NCBI RefSeq assembly: GCF_000717645.1
Contig: NZ_JNZZ01000014.1
Coordinates: 114,220-178,219, forward strand
From: Streptomyces californicus
GTDB taxonomy: Bacteria; Actinomycetota; Actinomycetes; Streptomycetales; Streptomycetaceae
Reading direction: 5' to 3'
DNA length: 64,000 bases
Under the pieces are notes generated by a model that saw nothing but the letters and a program-made list of their open reading frames with translations, was not told where the DNA came from and searched no databases. Below, piece after piece: positions 1 to 7,917 of the stretch. The translations under genes were made by a program, and so were the position numbers. Each line of letters begins with the position of its first letter. Position 1 is the stretch's first letter.

Positions 1-189
1 CTGTTCATCCTCACCCTGGGGCTGATCACCCTGGTCGTCAACGCCCTGATGCTGCTGCTCACCTCCTGGCTGGCGGGGGTGCTCGACCTCAGCTTCCACG
101 TCGAGGGGTTCTGGACAGCGGTGCTCGGCGGCCTGATCATCTCGATCGTGTCCTGGGCGCTCAACGTCGCGCTGCCCGAAGACGACTGA
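1..189 (+). CDS. Phage-holin-4-type small membrane protein, C-terminal part
   Basis: The reading frame is open from the left edge to a stop at 187-189, so only the last 62 residues are seen. They form two strongly hydrophobic segments (roughly residues 1-27 and 36-57) joined by a short loop and ending in an acidic Leu-Pro-Glu-Asp-Asp tail. This matches the C-terminal half of the four-helix membrane family called superfamily IV phage holin (PF04020), common as a chromosomal gene in actinobacteria, where its role is not established. The family call is from memory and the N-terminus is missing. Confidence 0.65.
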   Translation: MFILTLGLITLVVNALMLLLTSWLAGVLDLSFHVEGFWTAVLGGLIISIVSWALNVALPEDD

Positions 190-279
190 CAGCGACCGGT
201 GGAGCCCCCGCCAGGGGCTCCCGGAAGAGTGCGGATGAACGCCGGCTCCGTGACCGGCGTGCACAGCGAAGGAGCAGGC

Positions 280-1404
280 ATGAGCACCATGGGCGACGGC
301 ACTCGTGCGGTACGGGCCGGACTTCCGGTCCCGGAACAGTTCGAACCGCCCCTGCCCGGGCCGGTCTTCGCGGCCCACTTCCACCTCTCCGGCGACCCGA
401 CGGGCCCCTACACCTACGGCAGGGACACCAACCCGACCTGGACCCACCTGGAGCGGGCCATCGGCGAGCTGGAGGCCCCCGGCGAGGAGGTGGAGACCAC
501 GGTGTTCGCTTCGGGCATGGCGGCGATCACCTCCGTACTGCTCTCCCAGGTCCGCTCGGGCGACGCCGTCGTCCTGCCCGACGACGGCTACCAGGCGCTC
601 CCCCTGGTACGGGAGCAGCTGGAGGCGTACGGGGTCGAGGTGCGCACCGCGCCGACCGGCGGTGACGCGCGGCTCGCCCTGCTGGAGGGCGCGAAGGTGC
701 TGTGGATCGAGAGCCCGTCCAATCCCGGCCTCGACGTCTGCGACATCCGTCGCCTGGTGGAGGCCGCGCACGCGGCGGGCGTGCTGGTGGCGGTCGACAA
801 CACCCTGGCGACCCCGATCGGACAGCGCCCGCTGGAGCTGGGCGCCGACTTCTCGGTCGCCAGCGACACCAAGGGCATGACCGGACACGGCGACATCCTG
901 TTCGGCCATGTCACCTGCCGCGACCCCCGGCTGACGGCGGACGTGCGGCGCTGGCGCAAGATCGCCGGCGCGATCCCGGGTCCGATGGAGGCATGGCTGG
1001 CGCACCGCTCGCTGGCCACCCTCCACCTGCGCATCGACCGGCAGTGCACCACCGCCCTCGCCCTGGCCGAGGTGCTGGCGAAGCGTGCGGAGGTCACCGG
1101 GCTGCGCTACCCCGGGCTGCCCGGCGACCCGTCGCACCCCGTCGCGGCACGCCAGATGCGGCGGTTCGGCTCCGTGGTCTCCTTCGAGCTGGCCGACCGG
1201 GAAGCCGCGGAACGCTTCCTGTCCGCGCTGCGCCTGGTCGACGACGCGACGAGCTTCGGCGGCGTACGGTCCACCGCGGAACGCCGGGGGCGCTGGGGCG
1301 GCGACGCCGTGGCGGAGGGGTTCATCCGTTTCTCCGTCGGTGTGGAGGACCCCGAGGACCTGCTCGCCGATGTCGAACAGGCGCTGAACGCGGCGGCCCG
1401 GTAG
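280..1404 (+). CDS. Cystathionine gamma-lyase/synthase-family PLP enzyme
   Basis: A 374-residue PLP-dependent enzyme of the Cys/Met metabolism family (fold type I), which interconverts cystathionine, cysteine and homocysteine-type substrates in the cytosol. Visible landmarks are the substrate-loop Tyr-Gly-Arg near residues 46-48, the cofactor-contacting Val-Asp-Asn-Thr near 172-175, and the Schiff-base lysine in Ser-Asp-Thr-Lys near residue 198. I chose the ATG at 280 because GAAGGAG lies 5-11 bases upstream; an in-frame earlier start at 199 lacks a good ribosome site and would add a non-conserved tail. Whether it works as lyase or synthase cannot be decided from sequence alone; lyase is the usual label in Streptomyces. 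Confidence 0.85.
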   Translation: MSTMGDGTRAVRAGLPVPEQFEPPLPGPVFAAHFHLSGDPTGPYTYGRDTNPTWTHLERAIGELEAPGEEVETTVFASGMAAITSVLLSQVRSGDAVVLPDDGYQALPLVREQLEAYGVEVRTAPTGGDARLALLEGAKVLWIESPSNPGLDVCDIRRLVEAAHAAGVLVAVDNTLATPIGQRPLELGADFSVASDTKGMTGHGDILFGHVTCRDPRLTADVRRWRKIAGAIPGPMEAWLAHRSLATLHLRIDRQCTTALALAEVLAKRAEVTGLRYPGLPGDPSHPVAARQMRRFGSVVSFELADREAAERFLSALRLVDDATSFGGVRSTAERRGRWGGDAVAEGFIRFSVGVEDPEDLLADVEQALNAAAR

Positions 1405-1448
1405 ACCGGCGGCGTTTCAGACCGTCCCCAACGGGCCACTCTCTTGCC

Positions 1449-1928
1449 ATGACCGAACGTCCTGTGGTCAAGCGCACCGCACGCGCCGTGCTGCTCGACG
1501 GCGACGACCTCATCCTGATCAAACGTACGAAGCCGGGTGTCGATCCGTACTGGCTCACACCCGGCGGCGGCGTCGAGCCCGAGGACGCGACCGTCGTCGA
1601 CGCGCTGCACCGCGAGGTCGACGAGGAGCTCGGCGCGAAGATCGCCGACGTGGTCCCGTGCTTCGTGGACACCGTCGAGCACATCGCGGACGGCGGAGTG
1701 ACAGGGGTCAAGGTCCAGCACTTCTTCGTCTGCCGCCTGGCGTCGATGGACGTCTCGCGGCGGCACGGACCGGAGGTCGACGAGCCCTGCGGGGAGTACG
1801 AGATCGTCAGGGTGCCGTTCAGTCGGGTGGGCATCGCGGCCGTGCACCTGGTCCCGCTCTCCCTGCGTCACTATCTGGACGGCAACATCGAGGGCGTACG
1901 GGCGATGCACGCCCCCGACCTGGGCTGA
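1449..1928 (+). CDS. Nudix hydrolase
   Basis: A 159-residue protein with a clear Nudix box at about residues 39-62, ending Arg-Glu-Val-Asp-Glu-Glu-Leu-Gly, the Mg-binding and catalytic signature of enzymes that hydrolyse nucleoside diphosphates linked to another group. Substrate is unknown. The ATG at 1449 begins the conserved domain directly; a longer frame upstream is antisense-like shadow of the preceding gene. It follows the PLP enzyme by 44 bases in the same direction, so the two may be co-transcribed. A parS site lies just downstream. Confidence 0.85.
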   Translation: MTERPVVKRTARAVLLDGDDLILIKRTKPGVDPYWLTPGGGVEPEDATVVDALHREVDEELGAKIADVVPCFVDTVEHIADGGVTGVKVQHFFVCRLASMDVSRRHGPEVDEPCGEYEIVRVPFSRVGIAAVHLVPLSLRHYLDGNIEGVRAMHAPDLG

Positions 1929-1968
1929 GGCCCCGGTACGACCGGCTGTTCGGCCCGCTCGCCATCGT

Positions 1969-1982
1969 GTTTCACGTGAAAC
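1969..1982. promoter_or_regulatory. parS site 1
   Basis: Perfect 14-bp palindrome GTTTCACGTGAAAC, the ParB binding site of Streptomyces. It lies in the gap between the Nudix gene and the GNAT gene, and unlike several other copies it is not extended into a longer palindrome. Confidence 0.93.
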
Positions 1983-2085
1983 CGTGGACAGGGCCGGACC
2001 TGCCGTACCGCCTGGTGGCCACGGATCTCGGCCAGTTCCGCGAAATCGGTGGACGGGTGATCAGTCCGTCGGCCAGCCTGGCCCC

Positions 2086-2979
2086 ATGCACAGCCCATCA
2101 CCCCACTCCCTCGCCAACCTGCCGATCCGGCGCCTGAACCGGGGAGACCTGGTCCCCTGTGCCGACCTCTGCGAGGACCGCGGCTGGCCGCGTGACGAAC
2201 ACCGGTGGGGGCTGATGCTCTCGGCCGGAACGGGGTACGGAATCGACGCACCGGACGGCAAGGGCCTGGCGGCGACCTGTCTGACCACCTCGTACGGAAC
2301 CGGCCTCACCGCGGTCGGGATGCTGCTCGTCGCCGGACGCTACGCCCGCCAGGGGATCGCGCGACGGCTGATGCGGCAGGTGATGGAGACGGAGAAGGGC
2401 GCCCCGCTCGCCCTGTACGCCACTGATCAGGGCCGGCCGCTCTACGAGGAGCTCGGCTTCTCCCCCGTGGGCCGCGCCGAACGCGTCGGCGGCCGATGGA
2501 CACCGGTCGGCCCGAGCGGCTCCCCCTCAACCGCGCTCTCCACCTCCTCGGTGACCACCCGCCCGGCCTCGGCGGACGACCTTCAGGCGATGATCCGTCT
2601 CGACCTCACCGCGTTCGGCGCTGATCGGACGCATCTTCTCGCCCGGCTGCCCGCCTTCTCCGACCGCCTCCAGGTGGCCGAGGACCACGGCGAGCTGGTC
2701 GGCTACGCGGCGCTCTGGCCGAGCGGGCCCACCGCGGTGGTGGGGCCCCTGGTCGCCCGGGACACGGCCGTCGCGCAGGCCCTGATCACGGACCTGGCCG
2801 CGACGACGGACCGGCCGCTGCGCATCGACGTCGAGCACCGGCACAAGGAGTTGCTCGGGCTGCTGGCGGACCGGGGATTGAAGCCCGTCTCCCGGACGAC
2901 GGTGATGACGTACGGCACCGCTGAACTGCCGGGCGACGCCGCACGCAGGTTCGCTCCGCTCACTCCCGCGACGGGCTGA
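2086..2979 (+). CDS. GNAT-family N-acetyltransferase (two tandem GNAT-like halves)
   Basis: A 297-residue protein. The first half carries an acetyl-CoA-binding motif A (Arg-Gln-Gly-Ile-Ala-Arg-Arg-Leu near residues 87-94) and the typical Leu-Tyr-Glu-Glu-Leu-Gly-Phe of motif B. The second half (from about residue 155) looks like a second, more diverged GNAT unit, ending in a pattern resembling the YitH/HolE-like acetyltransferases. Acceptor substrate is unknown. ATG at 2086 was chosen because it is the first start after the parS-containing spacer; no strong ribosome site is visible, so the start is uncertain. Confidence 0.75.
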   Translation: MHSPSPHSLANLPIRRLNRGDLVPCADLCEDRGWPRDEHRWGLMLSAGTGYGIDAPDGKGLAATCLTTSYGTGLTAVGMLLVAGRYARQGIARRLMRQVMETEKGAPLALYATDQGRPLYEELGFSPVGRAERVGGRWTPVGPSGSPSTALSTSSVTTRPASADDLQAMIRLDLTAFGADRTHLLARLPAFSDRLQVAEDHGELVGYAALWPSGPTAVVGPLVARDTAVAQALITDLAATTDRPLRIDVEHRHKELLGLLADRGLKPVSRTTVMTYGTAELPGDAARRFAPLTPATG

Positions 2980-2983
2980 CGCG

Positions 2984-3020
2984 CGTCGGCCACACCGCCG
3001 GAAAGGCGGCGCGGCCGACG
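2984..3020. terminator. Bidirectional terminator between converging genes
   Basis: Stem-loop with outer arms CGTCGGCC/GGCCGACG and an inner CCGCC/GGCGG stem around GGAAA, placed between the GNAT gene ending at 2979 and the MFS gene ending at 3081. No parS here. Confidence 0.7.
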
Positions 3021-3080
3021 AGCGGCGTGAGCAGGCTCGTCCTGCTCCGAGCCTGACGATTTCCCTCGGAAGCCGTGGGC

Positions 3081-4292
3081 TCAGTGCCGGGAGGCCGGTA
3101 CCGGAGCGGGTTCAAGGGTGCTCCCGGCGACGATCCGGCTCCTGCCCGCCTCCCGGCGCTCCAGCAGGCCGGAGAGCACGGCCAGCACCAGGGCCGAGGC
3201 CGCCAGCGCGGCACCGACCCAGTTGGGGGCGGTGTAGCCGAGACCGGCGGCGATCACGAGACCGCCGAGCCACGCCGCGAGGGCATTGCCGAGGTTGAAG
3301 GCGCCGATGTTGACCGCGGAGGCCAGCGTCGGAGCACCGGCCGCCTGGTCGAGGACCCGCTTCTGCAGCGGGGGCACGGTCGCGAAGCCCAGGGCGCCGA
3401 TGAGCACGATGGTGACGGCCGCGGCGATCTTGTCGTGGGCGGTCACGGTGAACAGGGCGAGGACCACGGCGAGCGTGCCGAGCGACACGTACAGCATGGG
3501 CATCAGGTGCCGGTCGGCGAACCTGCCGCCGATGAGGTTGCCGCCCACCATGCCGAGGCCGAAGAGGACGAGCAGCCAGGTGACGGACGCGGCCGACCAG
3601 CCGGCGGCCCCGGTCATCATCGGGGTGATGTAGGTGATCGCGGCGAAGACTCCGCCGAAGCCCAGAACGGTCATGGCCATCGCCAGCAGGACCTGGACGT
3701 TGCGGAACGCGGCCAGTTCGTGCCGGATGCGCACGCCTTCGGGCTTCGGCTGCTCCGGAACGAGCTTCGCGACGCCGAGCAGGCCCACGACGCCGAGCGC
3801 GGCGACAAGGAAGAACGTGGTCCGCCAGCCCGCGGACTGACCGATGAAGGTGCCGAGCGGAACCCCGACGACGTTCGCGACGGTGAGCCCGGTGAACATC
3901 ATGGCGATGGCCCCGGCCTTCTTCTGCGGTGCGACCAGGCCGGCCGCGACCACCGAACCGATACCGAAGAAGGCGCCGTGGGCGAGGGAGGCGACCACCC
4001 GCCCGGCCAGCATCACGCCGAAAGCGGGGGCGAGCGCGGACACCGTATTGCCCACGATGAACAGCCCCATGAGCAGCATCAGCATGCGCTTGCGGGTGAC
4101 GCGGGTGCCCAGCAACGTCATCAGCGGGGCTCCGAGGACGACACCGAGCGCATAGCCGGTGACCAGGTAGCCCGCGGCCGGGATCGAGACCTGGAAGTCA
4201 CCGGCGACCTCGGGGAGCAGCCCCATGATCACGAACTCGGTCGTTCCGATCCCGAAGGCCCCGATGGCGAGGGCGAGGAGCGCGAGCGGCAT
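3081..4292 (-). CDS. MFS efflux transporter (DHA1 family)
   Basis: A 403-residue integral membrane protein with about 12 hydrophobic helices. The N-terminus carries the Gly-Thr-Thr-Glu-Phe-Val-Ile-Met-Gly-Leu-Leu-Pro signature of DHA1 sugar/drug exporters of the AraJ type, and Thr-Arg-Lys-Arg in the loop after helix 2. The start at 4292 is chosen because AGGAAAGG precedes it by 7 bases; an in-frame ATG 11 codons earlier lies inside the regulatory region. It is divergent from a MarR regulator, the usual arrangement for an inducible exporter controlled by a small-molecule-sensing repressor. Substrate cannot be read from sequence. Confidence 0.87.
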   Translation of the reverse strand: MPLALLALAIGAFGIGTTEFVIMGLLPEVAGDFQVSIPAAGYLVTGYALGVVLGAPLMTLLGTRVTRKRMLMLLMGLFIVGNTVSALAPAFGVMLAGRVVASLAHGAFFGIGSVVAAGLVAPQKKAGAIAMMFTGLTVANVVGVPLGTFIGQSAGWRTTFFLVAALGVVGLLGVAKLVPEQPKPEGVRIRHELAAFRNVQVLLAMAMTVLGFGGVFAAITYITPMMTGAAGWSAASVTWLLVLFGLGMVGGNLIGGRFADRHLMPMLYVSLGTLAVVLALFTVTAHDKIAAAVTIVLIGALGFATVPPLQKRVLDQAAGAPTLASAVNIGAFNLGNALAAWLGGLVIAAGLGYTAPNWVGAALAASALVLAVLSGLLERREAGRSRIVAGSTLEPAPVPASRH

Positions 4293-4343
4293 GGGTGCCA
4301 CCTTTCCTGAAGATTGCGCCTGCACTTAACAGGCGTCCACAAT

Positions 4344-4383
4344 AATTGCAGACGCAAGTTAATTGCAAGCGCGGGCTATTGCA
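4344..4383. promoter_or_regulatory. Candidate MarR operator region
   Basis: An AT-rich stretch in the divergent gap holds three direct copies AATTGCA, AATTGCA and TATTGCA starting at 4344, 4361 and 4377, spaced 17 and 16 bases, with interleaved TTGC/GCAA inverted repeats (4346-4357 and 4354-4366). Position between a MarR gene and its exporter suggests the operator. Confidence 0.55.
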
Positions 4384-4432
4384 GATGTCCCCTATCCTGG
4401 GGTCACGCCGCTCCCGTCCGGAGGAGACAGAC

Positions 4433-4891
4433 ATGACAGCGACCGACCCGGCTCTGACCGCCATCGCCCAGAGCTGGTGTGCGCTCTCCCTGCTCCACGG
4501 GAAGATCGAGGCGCGGATCGAGCGGGCCCTCCAAGCCGGCCACGGGCTCAGCGCGCGCGAATACTCCCTGCTCGACGTGTTGAGCCGCCAGCACAACGGC
4601 CCCGGCGGGCATCTCCAGATGAAGCAGGTCGCCGACGCCGTCGTCCTCAGCCAGAGCGCCACGACCCGACTCGTCACCCGGCTCGAAGACCGAGGACTGC
4701 TCACCCGCTATCTGTGCGACACCGACCGCCGGGGCATCTACACCGATGTCACCGAGGCCGGACTCGCGCTGCTGCGGGAGGCCAGGCCGACCAACGAGCG
4801 AGCCCTGCGCGCGGCGCTGGACGAGGCAGCGGAGAATCCGGAGCTGTCCCCCCTGGTCAGGGCTGTGGAAGAGCTGAAGGTCCCGGTCTGA
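4433..4891 (+). CDS. MarR-family transcriptional regulator
   Basis: A 152-residue winged-helix regulator. The central part reads as the MarR DNA-binding core: a helix with Ser-Ala-Arg-Glu-Tyr-Ser-Leu-Leu-Asp-Val-Leu, a recognition helix near Ser-Gln-Ser-Ala-Thr-Thr-Arg-Leu-Val, and a wing with Cys-Asp-Thr-Asp-Arg-Arg-Gly. The ATG at 4433 has GGAGGAGA about 7 bases upstream; the frame is open further back but into the operator. Divergent from the MFS exporter at 3081-4292, it probably represses that gene and itself, released by a ligand that is a transporter substrate. That regulation is inferred from position. Confidence 0.85.
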   Translation: MTATDPALTAIAQSWCALSLLHGKIEARIERALQAGHGLSAREYSLLDVLSRQHNGPGGHLQMKQVADAVVLSQSATTRLVTRLEDRGLLTRYLCDTDRRGIYTDVTEAGLALLREARPTNERALRAALDEAAENPELSPLVRAVEELKVPV

Positions 4892-4931
4892 TCCGCCAGG
4901 CGCTCACCGGCGGCGACCTAGGATGCCGATC

Positions 4932-5384
4932 ATGAGTGATCTCGAGATACGCCCTGTCACCGCGGACGACCTCGCGTCGGTGGTCGCGATGCTCGCCGAC
5001 GACCCGCTGGGCGCCCAGCGTGAGTCCCCGGACGACCTCACTCCCTACGAGGAAGCCCTCCAGCGGCTGACGGACGACCCGAACCAGCACGTGGTCGTCG
5101 CCGTCCGCGAGGGCCGTGTCGTCGGCACCCTGCAGCTGACCATCGTGCCGGGACTCTCCCGGCGGGGAGCCACTCGCTCGATCATCGAGGGCGTACGCAT
5201 CCACGGCGATGAGCGCGGAAGCGGGCTCGGTACGCAGCTCATCCAGTGGGCGGTGGACGAGTCACGCCGCCAGGACTGCCGGCTGGTGCAGCTGACCTCC
5301 GACGTCACACGCGAGGACGCTCACCGCTTCTACGAGCGGCTCGGCTTCACCGCCAGCCACGTGGGCTTCAAGCTGGCCCTCTGA
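4932..5384 (+). CDS. GNAT-family N-acetyltransferase
   Basis: A 150-residue single-domain acetyltransferase. Motif A reads Asp-Glu-Arg-Gly-Ser-Gly-Leu-Gly-Thr-Gln-Leu near residues 95-105, which binds the acetyl-CoA pyrophosphate, and motif B is Ala-His-Arg-Phe-Tyr-Glu-Arg-Leu-Gly-Phe near residues 127-136. Acceptor unknown. ATG at 4932 begins the conserved Ile-Arg-Pro-Val-Thr start of the fold and has AGGATG seven bases before; an ATG at 4923 is the alternative and would add three residues. It ends 8 bases before a parS-containing palindrome. Confidence 0.83.
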   Translation: MSDLEIRPVTADDLASVVAMLADDPLGAQRESPDDLTPYEEALQRLTDDPNQHVVVAVREGRVVGTLQLTIVPGLSRRGATRSIIEGVRIHGDERGSGLGTQLIQWAVDESRRQDCRLVQLTSDVTREDAHRFYERLGFTASHVGFKLAL

Positions 5385-5391
5385 GCGAACC

Positions 5392-5433
5392 GGGAGGGGG
5401 TGGGTGTTTCACGTGAAACACCCACCCCCTCCC
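5392..5433. terminator. 42-bp perfect palindrome with parS at its centre (probable terminator)
   Basis: Perfect inverted repeat with 21-base arms (GGGAGGGGGTGGGTGTTTCAC and its complement) between two converging genes. The central 14 bp are a parS. As RNA it would form a very stable hairpin, so it probably terminates transcription from both sides as well as binding ParB. Confidence 0.75.
5406..5419. promoter_or_regulatory. parS site 2
   Basis: Perfect GTTTCACGTGAAAC, centred in the 5392-5433 palindrome at a convergent gene junction. Confidence 0.94.
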
Positions 5434-5452
5434 ATCAGCACAGCTCGGGGAT

Positions 5453-6829
5453 TCAGCCGCCGAGACCTCGCCAGCCCTCCGCGTCCACTCCGCCGGGAAC
5501 GGCCGCCCCGGTCTCGTAGGGCTCCCGTGTGAAGACGAACGAGCCGAGGTCCAGGTGATCCACGGACTCGTCGTCCTTGCGCACCACGCGCAGCGTCTCT
5601 CCCGCGTAGTAGTCGTTCTGCCCCGTCCAGGTTCCGTCCGGCCGGTGAGTGAAGGTCGATCCGCGCCCCATGCCGCCCAGCGGCGTGAGCTGGAGGCCCC
5701 GGTCCGCTGCGAGCGACAACGTGAACGTCATGGTGCCCCAGTACCAGACACCGGTCAGCGCGAGCAGTTCGTCGTCCACGTCACGCAGGGGCCGCCAGGA
5801 ATCGGGAATCCGGGGCTCGGCCTCGACGACGATGTTCAGAAGCTCGGCTGCCACCGTCGCGGCGGGCAGTCCCGAGGTCGCGTTCGCGAGGACGACCGCG
5901 GCCACGTCCTCCTCCTCGCACACCCAGAGGCCCGCGACGAACCCCGGAAGTGATCCCGAGTGTCCGAAGAGGACGCGTCCCTCGCCCCCGACGATCTGGA
6001 GCCCGAGACCGTAGCCACTGGCCCCCGCCTCCACCGGTGCGGCAGGCGTCCGCATCTCCCGTACGGAGGCGGCCGGGAGAACCCGGTCGTCCCCAGCGGT
6101 CAGGAACGCGGCGAAGCGCAGCAGATCCTCCGTGGTGGACCAGAGCTGGCCGGCCGGCGCCATGAGTCCGAGGTCTTCGACCGGTTCGCTCAGCAGGACG
6201 TCGGCCCAGGGATGCACGGCCCAGCCGCCCGCATGCGGCGCGACGGGATCGCTGGTCGTACGGTGCATGCCCAGTGGCTCCAGGATCTCGCGGCGCAGCG
6301 CCTCCTCCCAGGAGACGCCGCGCACCGCGGCGACCAGCGAGCCGAGCAGGGTGTAGCCCGGGTTGGAGTAGTGGTGACGGTGACCTGCCGGGTGCGGCTG
6401 CGGCCGGTCGCCCAGCACGTCAGCGATCCCGGGGCGCAGGTCCCCCGGCGTGCGCTCCCACCAGGGAGCCGGTGTCTCCGCCCCCAGCCCCGCGCTGTGG
6501 CACAGCAGTTGAAAGATGGTCACGTCGCCCACGCCCGTCCCGGGCAGGTGCTTCTCCAGAGGGTCGGCCAGATCGATCAGGCCCTCGTCGCGCAGCCGCA
6601 GGACCAGGACGGCCGTGAAGGTCTTGGTGATCGAGCCGATCCGGTACTGCGTGTCGGCGTCAGGACCATGGTCCTCGACACCCGTACGCGCCCCGCTCCA
6701 GGCCGTACGCCCCTCCCGGCGCACCGCGGCCACCAGAGACGGCGCCCGCCCGTCCCGCTGCGCCACGGCGATGCGGTGCGACAGAGCACGACGGGTACTG
6801 GGAAGCAGGTCTTCGCCGATTGAGGTCAT
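5453..6829 (-). CDS. Serine beta-lactamase-like hydrolase (class C/esterase family)
   Basis: A 458-residue protein of the PF00144 family (class C beta-lactamases, DD-peptidases and esterases). All catalytic motifs are visible: Ser-Ile-Thr-Lys at residues 66-69 with the nucleophile Ser66, Tyr-Ser-Asn at 154-156, and His-Ser-Gly at 290-292 in place of Lys-Thr-Gly. No signal peptide is evident, pointing to a cytosolic esterase or peptidase rather than a secreted beta-lactamase. The C-terminal 110 residues form an extra beta-rich module typical of actinobacterial members. The ATG at 6829 has AGAGGTGG upstream. Natural substrate unknown. Confidence 0.85.
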   Translation of the reverse strand: MTSIGEDLLPSTRRALSHRIAVAQRDGRAPSLVAAVRREGRTAWSGARTGVEDHGPDADTQYRIGSITKTFTAVLVLRLRDEGLIDLADPLEKHLPGTGVGDVTIFQLLCHSAGLGAETPAPWWERTPGDLRPGIADVLGDRPQPHPAGHRHHYSNPGYTLLGSLVAAVRGVSWEEALRREILEPLGMHRTTSDPVAPHAGGWAVHPWADVLLSEPVEDLGLMAPAGQLWSTTEDLLRFAAFLTAGDDRVLPAASVREMRTPAAPVEAGASGYGLGLQIVGGEGRVLFGHSGSLPGFVAGLWVCEEEDVAAVVLANATSGLPAATVAAELLNIVVEAEPRIPDSWRPLRDVDDELLALTGVWYWGTMTFTLSLAADRGLQLTPLGGMGRGSTFTHRPDGTWTGQNDYYAGETLRVVRKDDESVDHLDLGSFVFTREPYETGAAVPGGVDAEGWRGLGG

Positions 6830-6970
6830 GGCACCACCTCTATCCGACGGACCCCCCGGTTGACGAACGCATTTCGCCGGAGCCCGCCCGGCTCCCCCGG
6901 CGGAGTCTGCTTGAACGAGGGACTGCGGCCGCGTGCGCTCGCCGACCGGAGCCGTTACAGCTCAGCGCGC

Positions 6971-7255
6971 TCACAAGGTGTCGAGGAACTCGCGCACGGT
7001 CGATGCGGACTCCCCCGGGGCGGACGCATGCACGGCGTGGCCCGCAGGCAGTCCGACCAGCCGGGTGCGAGGGCGGCGTGCGGCCGTGCTCCTCGCGTGT
7101 TGGGCGGTGAGGACCGTACTGCGACGCCCACGGACGAGGAGGGCCGGGCAGCCGCCGGCCACCCAGACCTCCCCGTGGTTCCCGTCGAGCAGGCGTTGCG
7201 AGGCAGTCATGTCCCGCGGGTCGAATTCCAGGCCCCAGCCGTCCGGACAGGCCGA
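6971..7255 (-). pseudogene. C-terminal remnant of an alpha/beta hydrolase
   Basis: The reverse strand encodes a stretch that reads like the last third of an alpha/beta hydrolase: a Pro-Ala-Leu-Leu-Val-Arg-Gly strand, then Arg-Thr-Arg-Leu-Val-Gly-Leu-Pro-Ala-Gly-His-Ala-Val-His with the catalytic histidine, and a final Phe-Leu-Asp-Thr-Leu before the stop at 6971. The N-terminal half with the nucleophile Ser elbow is absent upstream, where the next gene begins on the other strand. So this is a truncated, probably non-functional copy. The upstream boundary near 7255 is approximate. The remaining spacer 6830-6970 shows nothing I can support. Confidence 0.6.
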
Positions 7256-7371
7256 CATGATGGGGCATCGGGGCCGCACGGAGCCGCGACGCTGACGGTG
7301 GGTGGCACACACGCGGGAAACAGGGTGCCCGTCGGGCCGCCCGCACCGTAGTCTCGCGGGGCGAGAGGCAG

Positions 7372-7851
7372 GTGTCGGTGGAGATCACGGTGCAGTGCGT
7401 CAGGACGTTCTGGACGAAGCGCTCCAGAGGCGGTGAGGCCGCCACCCTCAGGAACGCGGCACCGACCGGGTTCCCGTTGTCTCGGGTACCACCCTCCTGC
7501 GCCCAGGTCATCCGGATGTCCGAGGACGACGGTTTCGTACCGCGCGAGAGCGAGAAGCCCCTTCGTGAGGTCGCGCTCAGCCTGCGTATCGAGCGCGACC
7601 GGCTCCGGGTGCTGCCGCGTGTGGATCCGCTGTACGGTCTGCCACCACGCCGTCGGCGGCCGCCGGCCGTACATCTGCTGCCGGGCCAGTGGGTCCGTTG
7701 GCAGCTGAACTACCGGTTCAGCAGCGCCGCCGGGGTACGGGACTGGTCGTACTGGCTGGACACCTTCAACATCGCCCACGGTCCCGTGGCCCCGGACGTG
7801 TTCCTGTCGGAGCCGACCTTCCTGGTGGACGAGCGCGGCCCCGTCCGCTGA
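7372..7851 (+). CDS. Conserved hypothetical protein
   Basis: A 159-residue protein I do not recognise functionally. It has no signal peptide or membrane segment. The C-terminal part is rich in aromatic residues (Trp-Val-Arg-Trp-Gln-Leu-Asn-Tyr and Trp-Ser-Tyr-Trp-Leu-Asp-Thr-Phe) and looks like a real folded domain rather than a chance frame; I believe similar uncharacterised proteins occur in other Streptomyces. The GTG at 7372 is the first start after the hydrolase remnant and has only a weak GAGAGGCAG ribosome site, with a second GTG six bases later. It converges on dnaB. Confidence 0.6.
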   Translation: MSVEITVQCVRTFWTKRSRGGEAATLRNAAPTGFPLSRVPPSCAQVIRMSEDDGFVPRESEKPLREVALSLRIERDRLRVLPRVDPLYGLPPRRRRPPAVHLLPGQWVRWQLNYRFSSAAGVRDWSYWLDTFNIAHGPVAPDVFLSEPTFLVDERGPVR

Positions 7852-7917
7852 CAGGCGCGGCCGACCGGGCCACCGGGCGGCCTCACGGTGGGAAGTGGCC
7901 ACCACACGGGTTACCCG

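Noticed and set aside
3075..4310. Long forward-strand open frame opposite the MFS gene
   Set aside because: Composition is His/Glu/Gly/Arg repeats typical of the antisense of a high-GC membrane-protein gene; the reverse-strand frame has clear MFS features and a ribosome site.
5392..5433. G-rich tract near parS as a G-quadruplex element
   Set aside because: The run is one arm of a perfect palindrome, so hairpin formation is the simpler reading.
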